From Steromphala cineraria (taxonomy: Eukaryota > Mollusca > Gastropoda > Trochida > Trochidae): DNA of 64,000 nt. A program made the translations under genes and the position numbers. The stretch lies in the NCBI GenBank assembly GCA_916613615.1, contig OU744725.1, positions 9,096,708 through 9,160,707 of the forward strand. Reading direction: 5' to 3'. Under the pieces are notes generated by a model. The model was not told the DNA's origin. It was given only the letters and a program-made list of their open reading frames with translations, and made no database searches. Below are positions 42,450-54,854 of this stretch, one piece after another. Each line of letters opens with the position of its first letter. The stretch's first letter is position 1.

Positions 42450-44000
42450 AAATTTAAGAAAATCTTACTTTTACATATTTAAACCAATCTGACTATTGCT
42501 TCATGCCAAATATCGAATTATGAGTTTGGGTTGTTTATTTTACAAATGGACAATAAGGGATCCTTTGTTAGTGTTCCTGGACGTCAAAACGAAATCAAAA
42601 TAACATGACTTTTGCAAGATACACAAGTGAACAAAGTAAGGAACGCAGCTGTATATAACATAAACAAACCATCGACATCCAATAGAACAAAACGTAATCT
42701 AGACGAAATTTCTGTATTATACTGCATGATTAGATTCTTTTATATATTTCATACTATTTTCTCCCTTGTTATTAGGCAATCTCTGCTGGTGAAAATATTG
42801 TTTGGGTGCGAATCGTTTTATCGTAGGTATGTACAGTATATTTGTTTTCGACATTATGTTGAAAGATAAAACTAACTTAATCATTATGTGAGGGAGTTTA
42901 AATGTATAATGTCGTAGAGAGTAGTTTACATCAAGAAAATTATTTCCTCGTTCATTAAAGTTATAGATCATCGTTTATGTATTACCGATAAACATGTAAC
43001 AGATTGGTTTGTGGGTCGTTGATTATATTTTGTTGAGCAGAGAACAAGTCGGGAAAAGATGAACAAATAATGATTTAAGAACCTCTCGAGGTTTTCTTTA
43101 TCGTCTATTTAGACTTTATGTTCATTATAATTGAGAACAAATGAGAGTGTTAAAAGGAGCGAGAGTTTCAAAGTCAATATTGACTAGGGAACTTCGTAAT
43201 AAAGCCAAAGGACTATGAGCTATTATTTAAAAGGGAAATATTTTCGAAGGCTATATAGGATCATATTTCTCCTGCTACAGTTCTTCGAAGTTTTAATTAA
43301 CTTTCAGTGATACCCTTTTTACATTCCAAACGTTTGACGCTATCAATATCAATTTCATGTCGTCTTAGCTAGATGCAGTTAAACTGTTGAATTCAAACAA
43401 TACTGCTGTTTCATTTTACAAGACATTTTTTCGCCATTGAATAAAGTCAACCAAAATATAGAAATATTGTTAAACATACCACCAGGATACATAACATTAA
43501 CATCGCTGTTTGTTAATATTGTTCAAGTGTTGGAGGAATAGTTTTGTTAATACAAACATACAGCTGCGTACCTAAAGTTTGTTCACTTAGGATCTAAATG
43601 ATATTATTCAGGAAAGCGTCGTATCTCAATTTCTTATAAAACAAACATTTCAAAAGTTAAGTCCATTTTCTATTGGTTTTTTAATTAATAGATGTTCACA
43701 CCCTTTTCAGTAAGTCTCTGTCATCAATCCGCCTGTTGTCTAGAATCCTGAGGTGACCAAGCCTGTTAGATATTTTGAAAACAAATAGAGCTAGAAGTTT
43801 GAAATAAAAGACTCTAGTAGATCAACCAATCTCCAAAACACTGAACATAACACTGATATAACCCATTCTGCCCTTCAGAAATTCAGGGAGTAGAGCTAAA
43901 AATTAATCACTTTGGTCCTTTTTGTACTTTAAAATCATGATAAGTGTTATTCAAGTTTCCTATATTTGCTCACGACAAGTGAAAGGGTTGTTAAATCTAA
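42450..44000. repeat. Dispersed segmental duplication, copy 1 (partner 51290..52930)
   Basis: Words shared in the same order include CATGCCAAATATCGAA, TACTGCATGATTA, TTAAACTGTTGAATTC and, near the end, AGACTCTAGTAGATCAACCA-like text after GTTAGATATTTTGAAAACAA. The two copies are diverged, with many indels. Short open frames here (42612..42869) and in the partner (51529..51798) are hydrophobic and do not conserve a frame, so I do not call a gene. Confidence 0.65.
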
Positions 44001-44689
44001 GGCATTTGACATGGCGTCATTTAAGAATTTAATGTCAGTTTGTCTGTTTGCAAAATGATTTATGTCTAAGCTACATTCAAACTCGTTTGAACCCAGCAAT
44101 TTTTTACAAAATCGTTACAACTAAATACAAGGGGACAAGATATTCTTTTTTCTGTTTTATTTAGAAAAAATCAGAAATGTTTGCACATGACGTTTTCAGA
44201 CGAGACGAAAGTAATACTTTGTTAAATTTGATACATCCTTCTCATTGGTAACCACATAGTGAAATGTTATTAATGAATTCACTTTTGTATATGAATTGTC
44301 ATCAAGCAACGGTGTATGGGAAATTGTGTCTGATAATTGAAATTTTGGTTTATTTGGTATATTAGCTTATAACACATAATCAACGCAAATTCCTGAAAAA
44401 TAATTATCACTCAAAATTTTATCATTACCGTTTTCATCATTTTATGGCATCCAACACAAAAACATCAGTAACATGAATTAAAAATAAAATGATGAGAATT
44501 ATAGTATGCATTCAACAACTGGACACTAGTTCAAAACTTTACGTTTTTTTCCATTTTTTTCGAGAAAAATGAACTAAATGAAGTTAACCATATGAAATGT
44601 GGAAATACAACATGATCACAAATGATGTTTGTCATTAAAACAATCTATTGTAAGCGGGGAACATGGCTCGATGGTACAGAAAGAGAGAG

Positions 44690-44925
44690 CAAAACCTCAA
44701 AGGTGTAGTGTAAGGACACGTTGTTTCCAACCATGCCAGATTGAGGTGAAGCAGGAACACAGAGATGGCAACCGGACTTCTCACCAAGTGAGCACCTTTG
44801 GGACCAACTGGAATATGGAAACAAAAACAGCCTCATTGACGGAGACGCCTTGGCCTTGGCAATCACCATTATGAAGACCTCAATAGTCTTTTGTACTCTA
44901 TTTGAAGCCATGTGAGTGCCTACAT
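44690..44925 (+). mobile_element. Short Tc1/mariner-like transposase fragment
   Basis: One + strand frame reads PDFSPSEHLWDQLEYGNKNS and on through LALAITIM. This matches the conserved SPDL.PIEHLWD region at the end of Tc1-like transposases. Only this piece is recognisable. Confidence 0.5.
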
Positions 44926-45099
44926 CATAGGCACACTTGATATTGAGTCAGATATGTTACACTTGTTATTGTTTTCTGTATGGAAAAGCTTTCCAGGAAT
45001 ATCGTTCTCCAAAATACATAATCATTTGTTACTACAATTGCGATTGTTTTCTTTTTAGAAATATTGTGGTGGCGTTTCTATAAGTTTATCTAGATGGTC

Positions 45100-45182
45100 A
45101 ATCCTGTTTGTTAACCGCCGCTAATGGCTGAAATATTGCCCAAGCGGATTTAAGCACTAACTCACTCACTCACTCACTCACT
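45100..45182 (+). repeat. SINE-tail-like sequence with (CTCA)n end
   Basis: CGCTAATGGCTGAAATATTG is followed by a short link and then CTCACTCACTCACTCACTCA. It belongs to the same dispersed tail type as 3770..3816. Confidence 0.5.
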
Positions 45183-46040
45183 GATTGTAAATTTACTAGC
45201 TGTAAACAGTTGAAATGCCAAAATTAGACATAACATCGTTAATAATGTCAAAATAAGCCCAAAAGATCTGATCACTCGTACAATACCGCATAAATGATCT
45301 GAGCTGCATGTTCGTGTTTCGTGTATTAATTTCGTGAATTAAAAAAACTCTTAGAGTGAAATATAAGTTGTCCTTAAAACCCCAAAGCGTTGTCACTGAG
45401 TGGTTGTAGTGAAGGTTCAGAAACTGCTATGGGTTAGTCAGATCGTATGAGTGGTACGTCCGAACAGATTTCAGTGAGATGGGTTGAACACGTTCTAAAT
45501 TTAAGTTAATATTTAAATTTGCATTCTGGCATTGATACAACGCTTTCTTTGACATGGTAATTTTAAAATTGTATCAACATTGGAAGCAATTATAACAGTA
45601 TTCTATTCTGGTCACGGTTATAAACAATAAACATATTGAATTCAACAGGAGACCAATATGTAAATGGTGGATAGACATACAAACAAACATGTGAGACATT
45701 ATAAAACTTTATCAAGATACTGCAAAGTAACAAAGCAACACTGCACAATATTCATTGGAATGAACCACGACATAACATTGAATTTTTAACGTGAAACAAA
45801 AATAAGTAGAACTTATTTTGTCTCATACTAAGTCTTGTTTCAAAGACAAATTCTAGTTTGTAACCGACCAGGTGATCAAGTTGACGGACGTCATGATTTA
45901 TTTAATATCGTTAAGAAGGATGATAGAGTGCCTGTTCAATGTATCAAGCTTAATAGAAAACATTTACCAGTTCTATTCTATCAGATAACCGCGACACAGA
46001 CGACCGTTTATTATTTTGATTTTGTTGTGTCCTGACTCAC

Positions 46041-49000
46041 CTGGTGCGAAAACGAGTAACTGACAATCTTTGGTAACAGAAAACAATCTGTCTCCCAAAG
46101 CCGATATTGTATTGATTAATCCACCATTGAATTTTACCAACATTTTCTTCTCTCCGTTTAAAATTGTGAGCTTATAAACTGCATTTGATTTACTGGAAAA
46201 ATACAAAAACTCAGCGTCTGGTGAAAGACAAATTGTAACAGCTAATATTTGGATTTGTTTTAGTTCTTTACCTCCATATGTAAGTTTCTTTAGGCAATTA
46301 TATACATACGTATAAAGAAATAGTCGTTTAGTGTCAGCCTGGATTGCCTCAACTTTTTTGTGAAAATATTTGACAATATATTTACCCGTTCCGTTTGGCT
46401 TCATTTTATAAACACAAGAACGACTGCGTCCCCTTATTTTTACATAAAAGATTATATCATTGGCCACAGTATTGCACACTATGTGTTTGTCAATTATTCC
46501 AGAAAGCTTTCCATTTAATTCTTTGACCATAAATAATCTCATACATGCGACTATCAAATACTTTCTAGTTGCAGGAATGTAGCTTATAGAACTCAATGCG
46601 TAATATTGGGAAGGAAGCGTGTCGATTGTTAAGTTATTCAGATGTACTTGACGTATCTTCTCATGGTAGGTAGGAAGAAAAACCAAAAGTTTGGCATTTG
46701 TTTTCCCTTCAGGCAGCTCACGCCTCGATGACCCTAAAACAAAAATGATCAACTTGTATAAACAACCTGTCGTCCACCAAACATATTACATAAGTAGGTT
46801 GTCTTCGGTACTCTTTTCCACAATGACCAGCACAGGAGACACATCCGATCGTAGATCGTAGAAACAAAGTTTGACATCATGGCTTCAAATATAACAACTG
46901 TACTGTCACAACCAAACAAGGGGGGAAACTACTGCCCAGGAAGGATTCTTTTATCTTAATCATAATTACTTTAATGTGGTACAATTTCAGGAAGGTCCTG
47001 TACAGTATGAAATATATAAATATATATATATAAAGTCTAAAAATGTATTGTAGCCAGTTTGCAATCTATATATTTAGATTGGTCAATAAAATCCTCTTCA
47101 GCTTTGTAAAGAGCCATTCCATGAGTTGTCGAGATCACACCTACCTAAGTGTCATTTGTTTGAGAAGTATCGATCGTTTCCGGAAAATATAATTTAAAAT
47201 TTATCACTGTTTCACAGTAACGATAGGATGGGTTGAAATCTGGATTATGATCGGAAACCGACGATGACGTGCAACAATCAGTAAAACTTAATGTAGGAAA
47301 CATGTATGGTGAATAACAGTAAGGAGTTTGACAGGTTATATAACTAGTATCCATGTAGCATGTGTAACTTCTTGTGAATTAACATACTGAATCAGGACAT
47401 TTACGTTCGTATGAAAGCAAATCAATATACATGTATTTTGAAAATGATAATCTGGCTCTTTAATGGGGCAGTAGCACGTTTTTTGATAATTTTATATTTT
47501 AAAATTTTCACTGATAATTGTAAGTTAATGATAAATGTATTATTGTGATAGTGTCAAAAATCTCATTACACAAGCCAATCATCCATAGGCAGAGGACAAC
47601 GTATGAAGATTCACAGAAAATCCATTGGCGGCCATTTTGTGTGAACACCTTTAATTCATTTTGTGTAAGAAAAAGGAATCGCATGGCTAAACCATACGTT
47701 ATGTATTTGAATTAGTACTGTTCCAATAAGTTTAAATACATTGTCTTTCAATTGGAACCATTTATTTTCATTTCCCTGACATCACCTTATATCCCCCCTA
47801 AAAACGTGCTACTGTCCCTTTAATGTAGCAGCTACTACACATTCTGTGTGTTGGGGTTATTAGTATTTCCCCATTGACCTCTGTTACAAATACAAAAGTT
47901 CTTCTGCTAGAAATATCGCGGATCTAGATTTTTCGAAGCTTTCTTAGTTCTAAGATTGTCTTAAGTACCATACATTTACCATTTACTTACGGCTATCTTA
48001 GCCTAAGAGAACTTCGAGAACCTAGACCTGATGGGTGCACATAAACGTAATTGATAAATCAGCTACAATGTTTTAAATATTAAACTGTTGAGAAGATTTG
48101 AGCCTCTATGCCGCTTTCATTCTTAGCATCCCTAAAGTTCACTATAAGGATATAGATGAGCAACATAATTTAGGATGCAAACTAAATGGATTAAATTGAG
48201 ATTGATAATACTATATTCATTAATACTGTCAATATGTCCATAAATGAAATCCTGTTGATCAAAATTATTCAGATTGGACACTTACAAAATCGTTGATAGA
48301 TTTTACACTGTAAAAGTTTGCCTTGGATGTAGAAATTCTTTGAAAAATGAGAGCAAGTCGAATTGGCATCTTCCACATCTATGTTCTTCTCCTGTAGAGA
48401 GAATATATATATGTAAACCAGAATATAGATGGATGTGGTTTCAAAAATGAAATAATTAGAAATTTCATGATATATGTAGTTTTGGCAAGAGGACAACAGC
48501 TATTTTTGGCTAACAATCAGTACTATTAAAGGGGCAGTAGCACGTTTTTTGATAATTTTATATTTAAAAAATTTCACTGATTATTGTAAGTTAATGTTAA
48601 ATGTATCATTTTGACAGTGTCAAAAATTTCATAACACAAGCCAATTATCCATAGTCAGAGGACAAAGTATTAAGATTCACGTTAAATTCATTGGCGGCCA
48701 TTTTTTTGTGAACACCTTTAATTCATTTTGTGTAAGAAAAAGGAATCACATGGCTAAACTTTACGTTATATATTTGAATTATTACTGCTCTGTTTAGTTT
48801 AAATACATTGTCTTTCAATTGGAACCATTAATTTTCATTTTCCCGACATCACCTTATATTCCCCTAAAAACGTGCTACTGCCCCTTTAAGACTCGAGTTG
48901 TAGTTTCATTAAATGTCAATCTGTAAAAGTTTCTCAGAAGAAATGATTGTTTTACATGTCGTAATTCATTTACAAAATATGTACTGCGCCTTAGTTATAG

Positions 49001-49628
49001 GATTAAAATAAAATATCCACAAGCCATTTAACCAACCTGCCACCACAGCGTATTTGTTTATCACAAAACTCCAACAATATCTAATATTTGGTATGCCATG
49101 GCTTTACAAAGTATTTAATATTACAGTTGGTATGAAAGGATTCTGATGTTAACAACGCTTTGTCATCCGGGTTCTGCACATAAAAATCCTTCCATTGGTC
49201 TATTTGGTGTATGGCTATGATAGACGAGGTTGCTGTTATGTTGTGAGAGAGTGAGTTCCTTTGCTGCTTGGTCAATACTTCAACAATTAGCTGCGTTACT
49301 TTGTTAGAAAACAGGGATTTAGCAGAGCAAATTTAACAAACACATTTTAACAGAGATATAGTTAATAGACTAATTGTTAGCAAAATACAGACTTGTCACC
49401 ATTAAAACACTTTATTCCATACATTACTTTGATCAATGTGACATCAGATCGAGCGGTATTGTTAGGCTGTTCATTGTAGGAAGGATAGTTGGGGCTGTAG
49501 ATGAAGTTAGAGCACCCCACTGTGAGACGCTCGCACAATTTTGGACCAACGATCAAGATGTTGTTGTTCAGCGCACCTGTTATCACAAAATGAACCGATA
49601 CAAGAGACAGAAAACAAAGGGACTCCAT
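46041..49628 (-). CDS. Candidate multi-exon gene for a secreted or membrane protein, partial
   Basis: Minus-strand model with phase-compatible exons 49628..49428, 49290..49108, 48391..48286 and 46733..46041; introns begin GT and end AG. The first exon starts MESLCFLSLVSVHF, a plausible signal peptide, and includes SPNYPSY, reminiscent of the SPNYP motif of CUB domains but too short to call one. The next two exons add N-glycosylation sequons and scattered cysteines. The last exon (693 nt, open without interruption, strong donor CAG/GTGAGT at 46040) contains beta-strand-like repeats such as SPDAEFLYFSSKSNAVYKL. These resemble blades of an NHL- or YWTD-type propeller by eye only. The model ends in phase 1, so more exons must follow below 46041; I could not identify them. 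I do not recognise the protein. The 46041..46733 exon is the best-supported part; the joins to the upstream exons are inference. Confidence 0.45.
47457..47825. mobile_element. MITE copy 1, TTAA-flanked, with ends GGGGCAGTAGCACG
   Basis: It begins TTTAATGGGGCAGTAGCACG and ends AACGTGCTACTGTCCCTTTA, giving terminal inverted repeats of about 22 bp. It is non-coding, about 365 bp, and clearly homologous throughout to 48526..48889. TTAA at the ends resembles piggyBac-type target choice. It sits in the candidate intron between 46733 and 48286. Confidence 0.85.
48526..48889. mobile_element. MITE copy 2, TTAA-flanked
   Basis: Starts TTAAAGGGGCAGTAGCACG and ends CGTGCTACTGCCCCTTTAA. The terminal inverted repeats are cleaner than in copy 1, and both ends carry TTAA. 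It lies about 0.7 kb from copy 1 in the same orientation. Confidence 0.88.
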
Positions 49629-49739
49629 TGCTTGCCGACTGCGTGATTCTGGATTCTGGATCGACTTATTCCAAGTCAGTCAAACTCAATTACACAGTTT
49701 CAAGTTTCAACAATTTGAAGAGAGCGCTTGTTGATTAAA

Positions 49740-51289
49740 ATTGGCAAAACAATGAAAAGGCTTTCAATCGACTTTGTATTCAAATGAAGAGGTTTTGTGT
49801 TTCCATAGGAATTTTCAAATGCATTAGTCATGTTCGTTATCTTAACAATTCAGTTTTGATTTTTTCAGTTTAAACAATTTCAAAACAAATGTAAATCTAT
49901 TTATCGACTAAAAGCTTATTAGAAAATATTAAAATAGTTTTTCGTTTAGTTAAAAGTGTTTCGTCTATTTGGTTTCAAAAGAGGATCATCATGTTTCAAC
50001 ATTAGTTTCCGAACATAATAACATTTTTCAGGTTTGTATGTTTTTAACAGTTTCCCCCAATAGCAACTCTAAAAGCTTTTGAATCGATGAATAATGTTTC
50101 TCTCATTCTAATTCTGCTGAAACCCTGAATGAGGCAGCAGATTTTATATTTCTTCCATAACAAGCTAATTCAACTAAAATCTTACGAATTCCACAAAACA
50201 AACATTGTAAAGGAGAGTAATTTACGTCTTTAATGAAGTACGTTATTACCTCTTTTGTTTAAGTTAAAGACCACCATGTACATTTTACTTATAAATTATA
50301 CATATGGAAATTAGGCACCCCATATTTAACGTGATGTTGTCTGACTAAATTTATATATCCTTCTTGGGAAATGATAGATTTGTTTCAATGTTAGATAATT
50401 CATGTTGACTTTTAACCCTAAATAAATATTACCATTATGACAAAACTATGGTTGAACTTCAAAAGCGTTATATAATATAAGCATTTGCAGTGCTTATTAA
50501 GCAATCCTGTTTCTTCTTTTTTTGGGAAATAAATATGTTTAAACCCAAAAGGTTCTACAATACAAAACAATATCTGTGTAACGAAAGTTAACTTGTACAC
50601 AACAAAACATCTTTATTCAGAAACTAGATTAGTAACTGGTTGTTGAAATGCAATTCTTTTAACAATAACTAACAATAATGGAAAAGCAGCTAAAATCATT
50701 TGTCTCTTGATGTTTGGGATTTATTGAGTTCATGATCAGTTCATTGATTAAACGCTTATCTTTACTTTGGATGGGTAGATTATAGATTAATCTGATCAGC
50801 TTTTGTTAATAGGGTTTTCTCCAGAATTAGCGACCTTGAGCGTTCATAGTACTGTTGTCAGTGACGTTTGACATAAATGCAGATACTAAGTTTGACAAGC
50901 TGGCGTGTAAGAACTGAACTTCTCACATCTCAACAACCAATTATCACTTTCTTTTCTTAGTATACAGATGCGTACCAGTTATCAGCGAAGTCTAATGAAA
51001 TGTCAATTAATTTAGAATGATTTTGAGGCATCCGAGCATTGCGAACACGAAAATGATAATGTTGAAATTTCACTACATAAATAAAGATTCAATTAGCGTT
51101 AGCGTATTCGTATGATATACCTAAAAGATAATAGTGACACATTTTGGGCATTGAATTGACAAGAGGTCAAAATTTCGAAAATATTACTTTTACTCTTCAA
51201 AAACCTTTATAAATAATTTACTGCTTCAGGTCCAACTCATATTTGTTCGTTTGAAAGCAATTTTGCTAAGTTCAATGGGAAATTTAATC
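49740..51289. other. AT-rich intergenic stretch, nothing recognised
   Basis: I see no open frame with convincing composition, no strong repeat and no RNA gene on either strand. It lies upstream of the candidate minus-strand gene ending at 49628 and could hold its promoter, but no specific element stands out. Confidence 0.4.
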
Positions 51290-52930
51290 GGAATTTAAGA
51301 AAATCTTAATTTTACAAATTTAAGCCAATCCATCTATTTTGAATCATGCCAAATATCGAAATTCAACACCAGTGACGAGACGAGCATAAAATGTCATTTC
51401 AATAAGTTATCCTTTGTAAGTGCTTTTATGGACGTCAAAATGAAACCCAAATAAGATGATATTTGCACTAAGATACACAAGGAAGTGTGCAAACTTAAGG
51501 TATACGCAGTTGTATACAACACAAAAACATGACACCCAAAGAAGCAAAACATTATCTAGACGAAATTGCTGTGGTATACTGCATGATTATGATTCTATCG
51601 TTTCATACACATGATTTCATTCAAACACTTTATCCTTTCTTATTAGGCACCTTTTACTGGAGAAAATATTTTTGGGTTGCGCAACTCTTTACCTTAAGTA
51701 TAAGCAATCATATATATTTGGGTTTTTTTAGTCGACTTTTTATGTTGAAATATCCACTTTATGCATTATGTGAGGGAGCTTACATGTACAATATCTGAAA
51801 GATTGGTTTACAGTTTTTATACAAGAAAACTATTTCCTATTTCATTAAAATCATAGATCATATTTTACGTATTACTGATTAAATATGTAACCGATTGTTT
51901 TGTGGGTCGTTAATTATATTGTGTTGATCCATTTAACAACTCAGGAAATGATAAGCAATGATTTAAGAACCCCTCGAGTTTTGTATCATCTATTTAGACC
52001 TTATGAACATTATGTTACTGAGAATAAATTAGAGTGTTAAAACTAGCAAGTCAATAATCAATAATGTCTAGGGAACTTCGTAATAAAGCTAAATTTAATT
52101 GAAAAGGAAACCATTTTCAAATGCAATAAAGGATCATATTTGTCATGCTAAAACATGTACAGTTCTTTGAAGTTTAGTTAAATAGTTTTTTTAAATCAAC
52201 TCTCAGTGACACCCTTTCTTACATTCGAAATGTTTGACGTTATCAATATTAATTTCAGCCCGTTTAAGCAAGTTGCAGTTAAACTGTTGAATTCGAACAA
52301 ATAATATATTTTGGATTGGGCCTGACACTTTATTGTTTCATTGTACAAGAAACTTCATCGATGCACAATTAAGAAAATTGAAATTTCAAATATGTTACCC
52401 CAACTGTTTGTTTTTCCCTGCCAAATTTTGGAATATTGCACCAGTTACCAAATATCCCAAAAAAAGGTTTGATAATGTTCAAAAACATATTGGCAGTTGG
52501 TGATCCCTTGTCATTGCTGCCGGATTAATTTGATTGACGTAAAAATGAAACCCAAATTACATGATACATATATTTGTACTAAGAAACCCTTGCAAGTAAA
52601 CAAACTTGAGATACACAGCGGGTATATCTGTCATCGATCCGCCTGTTGTCAAGAATCCTGCGGTTTTCAAGCCTGTTAGATATTTTGAAAACAAATAGAG
52701 CTAGAAGTTTGAAATAAAACGACTCTAGTAGATCAACCAATCTCCAAAATACTGAACAGCTAATATTTTATCACCGATTCTGCCCTTCAGAAATTCAAAG
52801 TGAGTAGGAGTAAAAATTAATCACTTTGGTAGTTTTTTAGCTATAAATTCATGATTTGTATTATGTTTCCTTTGACCTAAATATGCTCACACCGAGCGAA
52901 AGGGGTGTTCAGTAAGTCTGAGGCAAGCAA
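51290..52930. repeat. Dispersed segmental duplication, copy 2 (partner 42450..44000)
   Basis: Direct-orientation partner of 42450..44000. The best-preserved block is about 52625..52760 against 43715..43850, sharing AGCCTGTTAGATATTTTGAA and CTAGTAGATCAACCAATCTC. Both copies lie in the gene-poor region and flank the candidate minus-strand gene. Confidence 0.65.
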
Positions 52931-54756
52931 TATAAACTTAACAATCCTTTTAAATTTCCAAAGTTTAAGGTTATTGTTGTCATTAAGAATCTGTAATCAA
53001 CTCATACACACAGACGTATAAATATCATGTTTAAAATATAATATAAGAAAAACATAGACAAAGTTGCGACTATTCAGTAGACACATTTCGTTTTTTAAAC
53101 ACATTGTGGACGAGGGCGGCAAGGGGTTGCTCATTATTCAACAACAATATCATAGACTTAATCATGCGTTTGACAGTCGGTAGTTCATTACCTGAGTATA
53201 ACTGTCGTTGACAAACTCCGGTATCTATACCTATTCAAATTCTTATTTTCAAACAGTGTATAAGCCAGTGAACAAATATGATAGATCGATTTCTTAAATA
53301 TTTCAAGTATATGATAATTTTCATGAAATTGAACCTTTGAATCACAAGCATTGATAACTTCACGCCAATAAAAAGTCACCATCTCGAGGGAGATTAAAAC
53401 ATGTTAACATTGAGAGGCTGACATTGGAACGATTATGCAATGTTATATACATTTCCAATTTGCTATCGAAATCTGCAACAAAGGAAAATTCGCAAATATA
53501 ATCATGGTACACATTTTACAGAAAAGTTGATGAAAACCGAAATGGATGTGGGTTTCATACTAACCTACAAAATAATATCATGCCCTAAAAGAGTACGTTA
53601 TGTAACTATTTTTTTGGTAACAGCGGAAAGTAAAACGCCAGGGAGATGATTGCCTATACCATGGACACTTATCGGGCAGCACAGGGTGTAGTCAACCATG
53701 TCAATAAGTAGCAGTAGCAGCACATTGGAATAATTGAGTAAATTATTCAAGAAAAAGCCGCCATATCCCATGTCATTTTGAATTTTGTTATCTTACAAGT
53801 CGTCGTTTCATTTCAGAAACCGGTCATTATTAATACACTGTTGTTACATTTCAACATCGATTGAAATCAATACAGTCGTTCTCATTGTATGGAAACTGAT
53901 GACTTATGCTGTAATGACTTGTGTTTTATCCTGGTGTAAGCCAATGAAGTATTCCTGGAGCTGACAGATAGAGATTTGTATGCAAACCAGCGAACGTCAT
54001 TCAAACGTTTTGGTGATGGAAAGGTCGTTGGTAGGGTCAAAGCATTTTGGATGTATAACGATGTGGGATGGAACTGAGCATAACTTGAAACATTGGCTTG
54101 GTTATATAACGAATGTCACACGTTTTTAATCATCACATGAGTCTACTTGTTCGTAATGACGTTGTCTGCGCTCGTCATTGGGTTTAAGTCAGGAATCAGG
54201 ACTAGGAAACTCTACATGAATCACATCTAAGGCCGACAACTCTGGTTTGATTTTGATATACGTTTCTCATATAGTATCTGACAATCTATCAGCTGAGACA
54301 CTGAATCTTTAGTTTATGAAAACTTGTTAAAAATTAAAAGGAGACTATACAAACCAAAATAGAGATTTCGGCACAATGTTTACTTAAGTAGTTATAGGTA
54401 TGCAAAAAATCCACATAACTCTTTGAATTAATCATCAACCATACATTTATAACCATAACTCTGAATACAATCATACATGCAGATTTAAATCAATGTGTTG
54501 AAGTCACTGACTTAAATCATTAGGGCGACGTTATTTTGTTTTGGTGTATTTTTTGCGTTTTGCTTAAAGCTTGAAACCCTTAAGAGATATGTGAAACCGT
54601 TCCCCTCAATCGTAGATTTGAATAGAATGCACCAAAATAACAATGCTTCTTGTCTTAAGAAATCAGCATGAGACTTGACTTATTAGATTATCTATAGGTT
54701 ACATAGTCACGAATATTCTTTTGTGTTTTATTCAATAAACACCCGTCTCAACCCTG
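52931..54756. other. Intergenic stretch, nothing recognised
   Basis: AT-rich, with only short frames lacking known motifs. No repeat structure stands out on reading. Confidence 0.35.
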
Positions 54757-54854
54757 CATATACAATACATATACAATACATAAACAATACATATACAATA
54801 CATATACAATACATATACAATACATATACAATACATATACAATACATATACAAT
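54757..54854. repeat. 11-bp minisatellite (ACAATACATAT)n, about 9 units
   Basis: About nine head-to-tail copies of ACAATACATAT, with one variant unit (AAACAATACAT). Its minus-strand translation gives a long Tyr/Cys/Val/Ile frame purely because of the repeat. Confidence 0.93.

Noticed and set aside
47145..47354. Cys-rich minus-strand frame as an extra exon of the candidate gene at 46041..49628
   Set aside because: No acceptor gives a compatible phase with the upstream exon, and its frame stops with TAG just before the only good donor.
42612..51798. Two hydrophobic frames (42612..42869 and 51529..51798) that might be a small membrane protein family
   Set aside because: They lie in the two copies of a diverged duplication but do not keep the same frame, and indels between them are not multiples of three.
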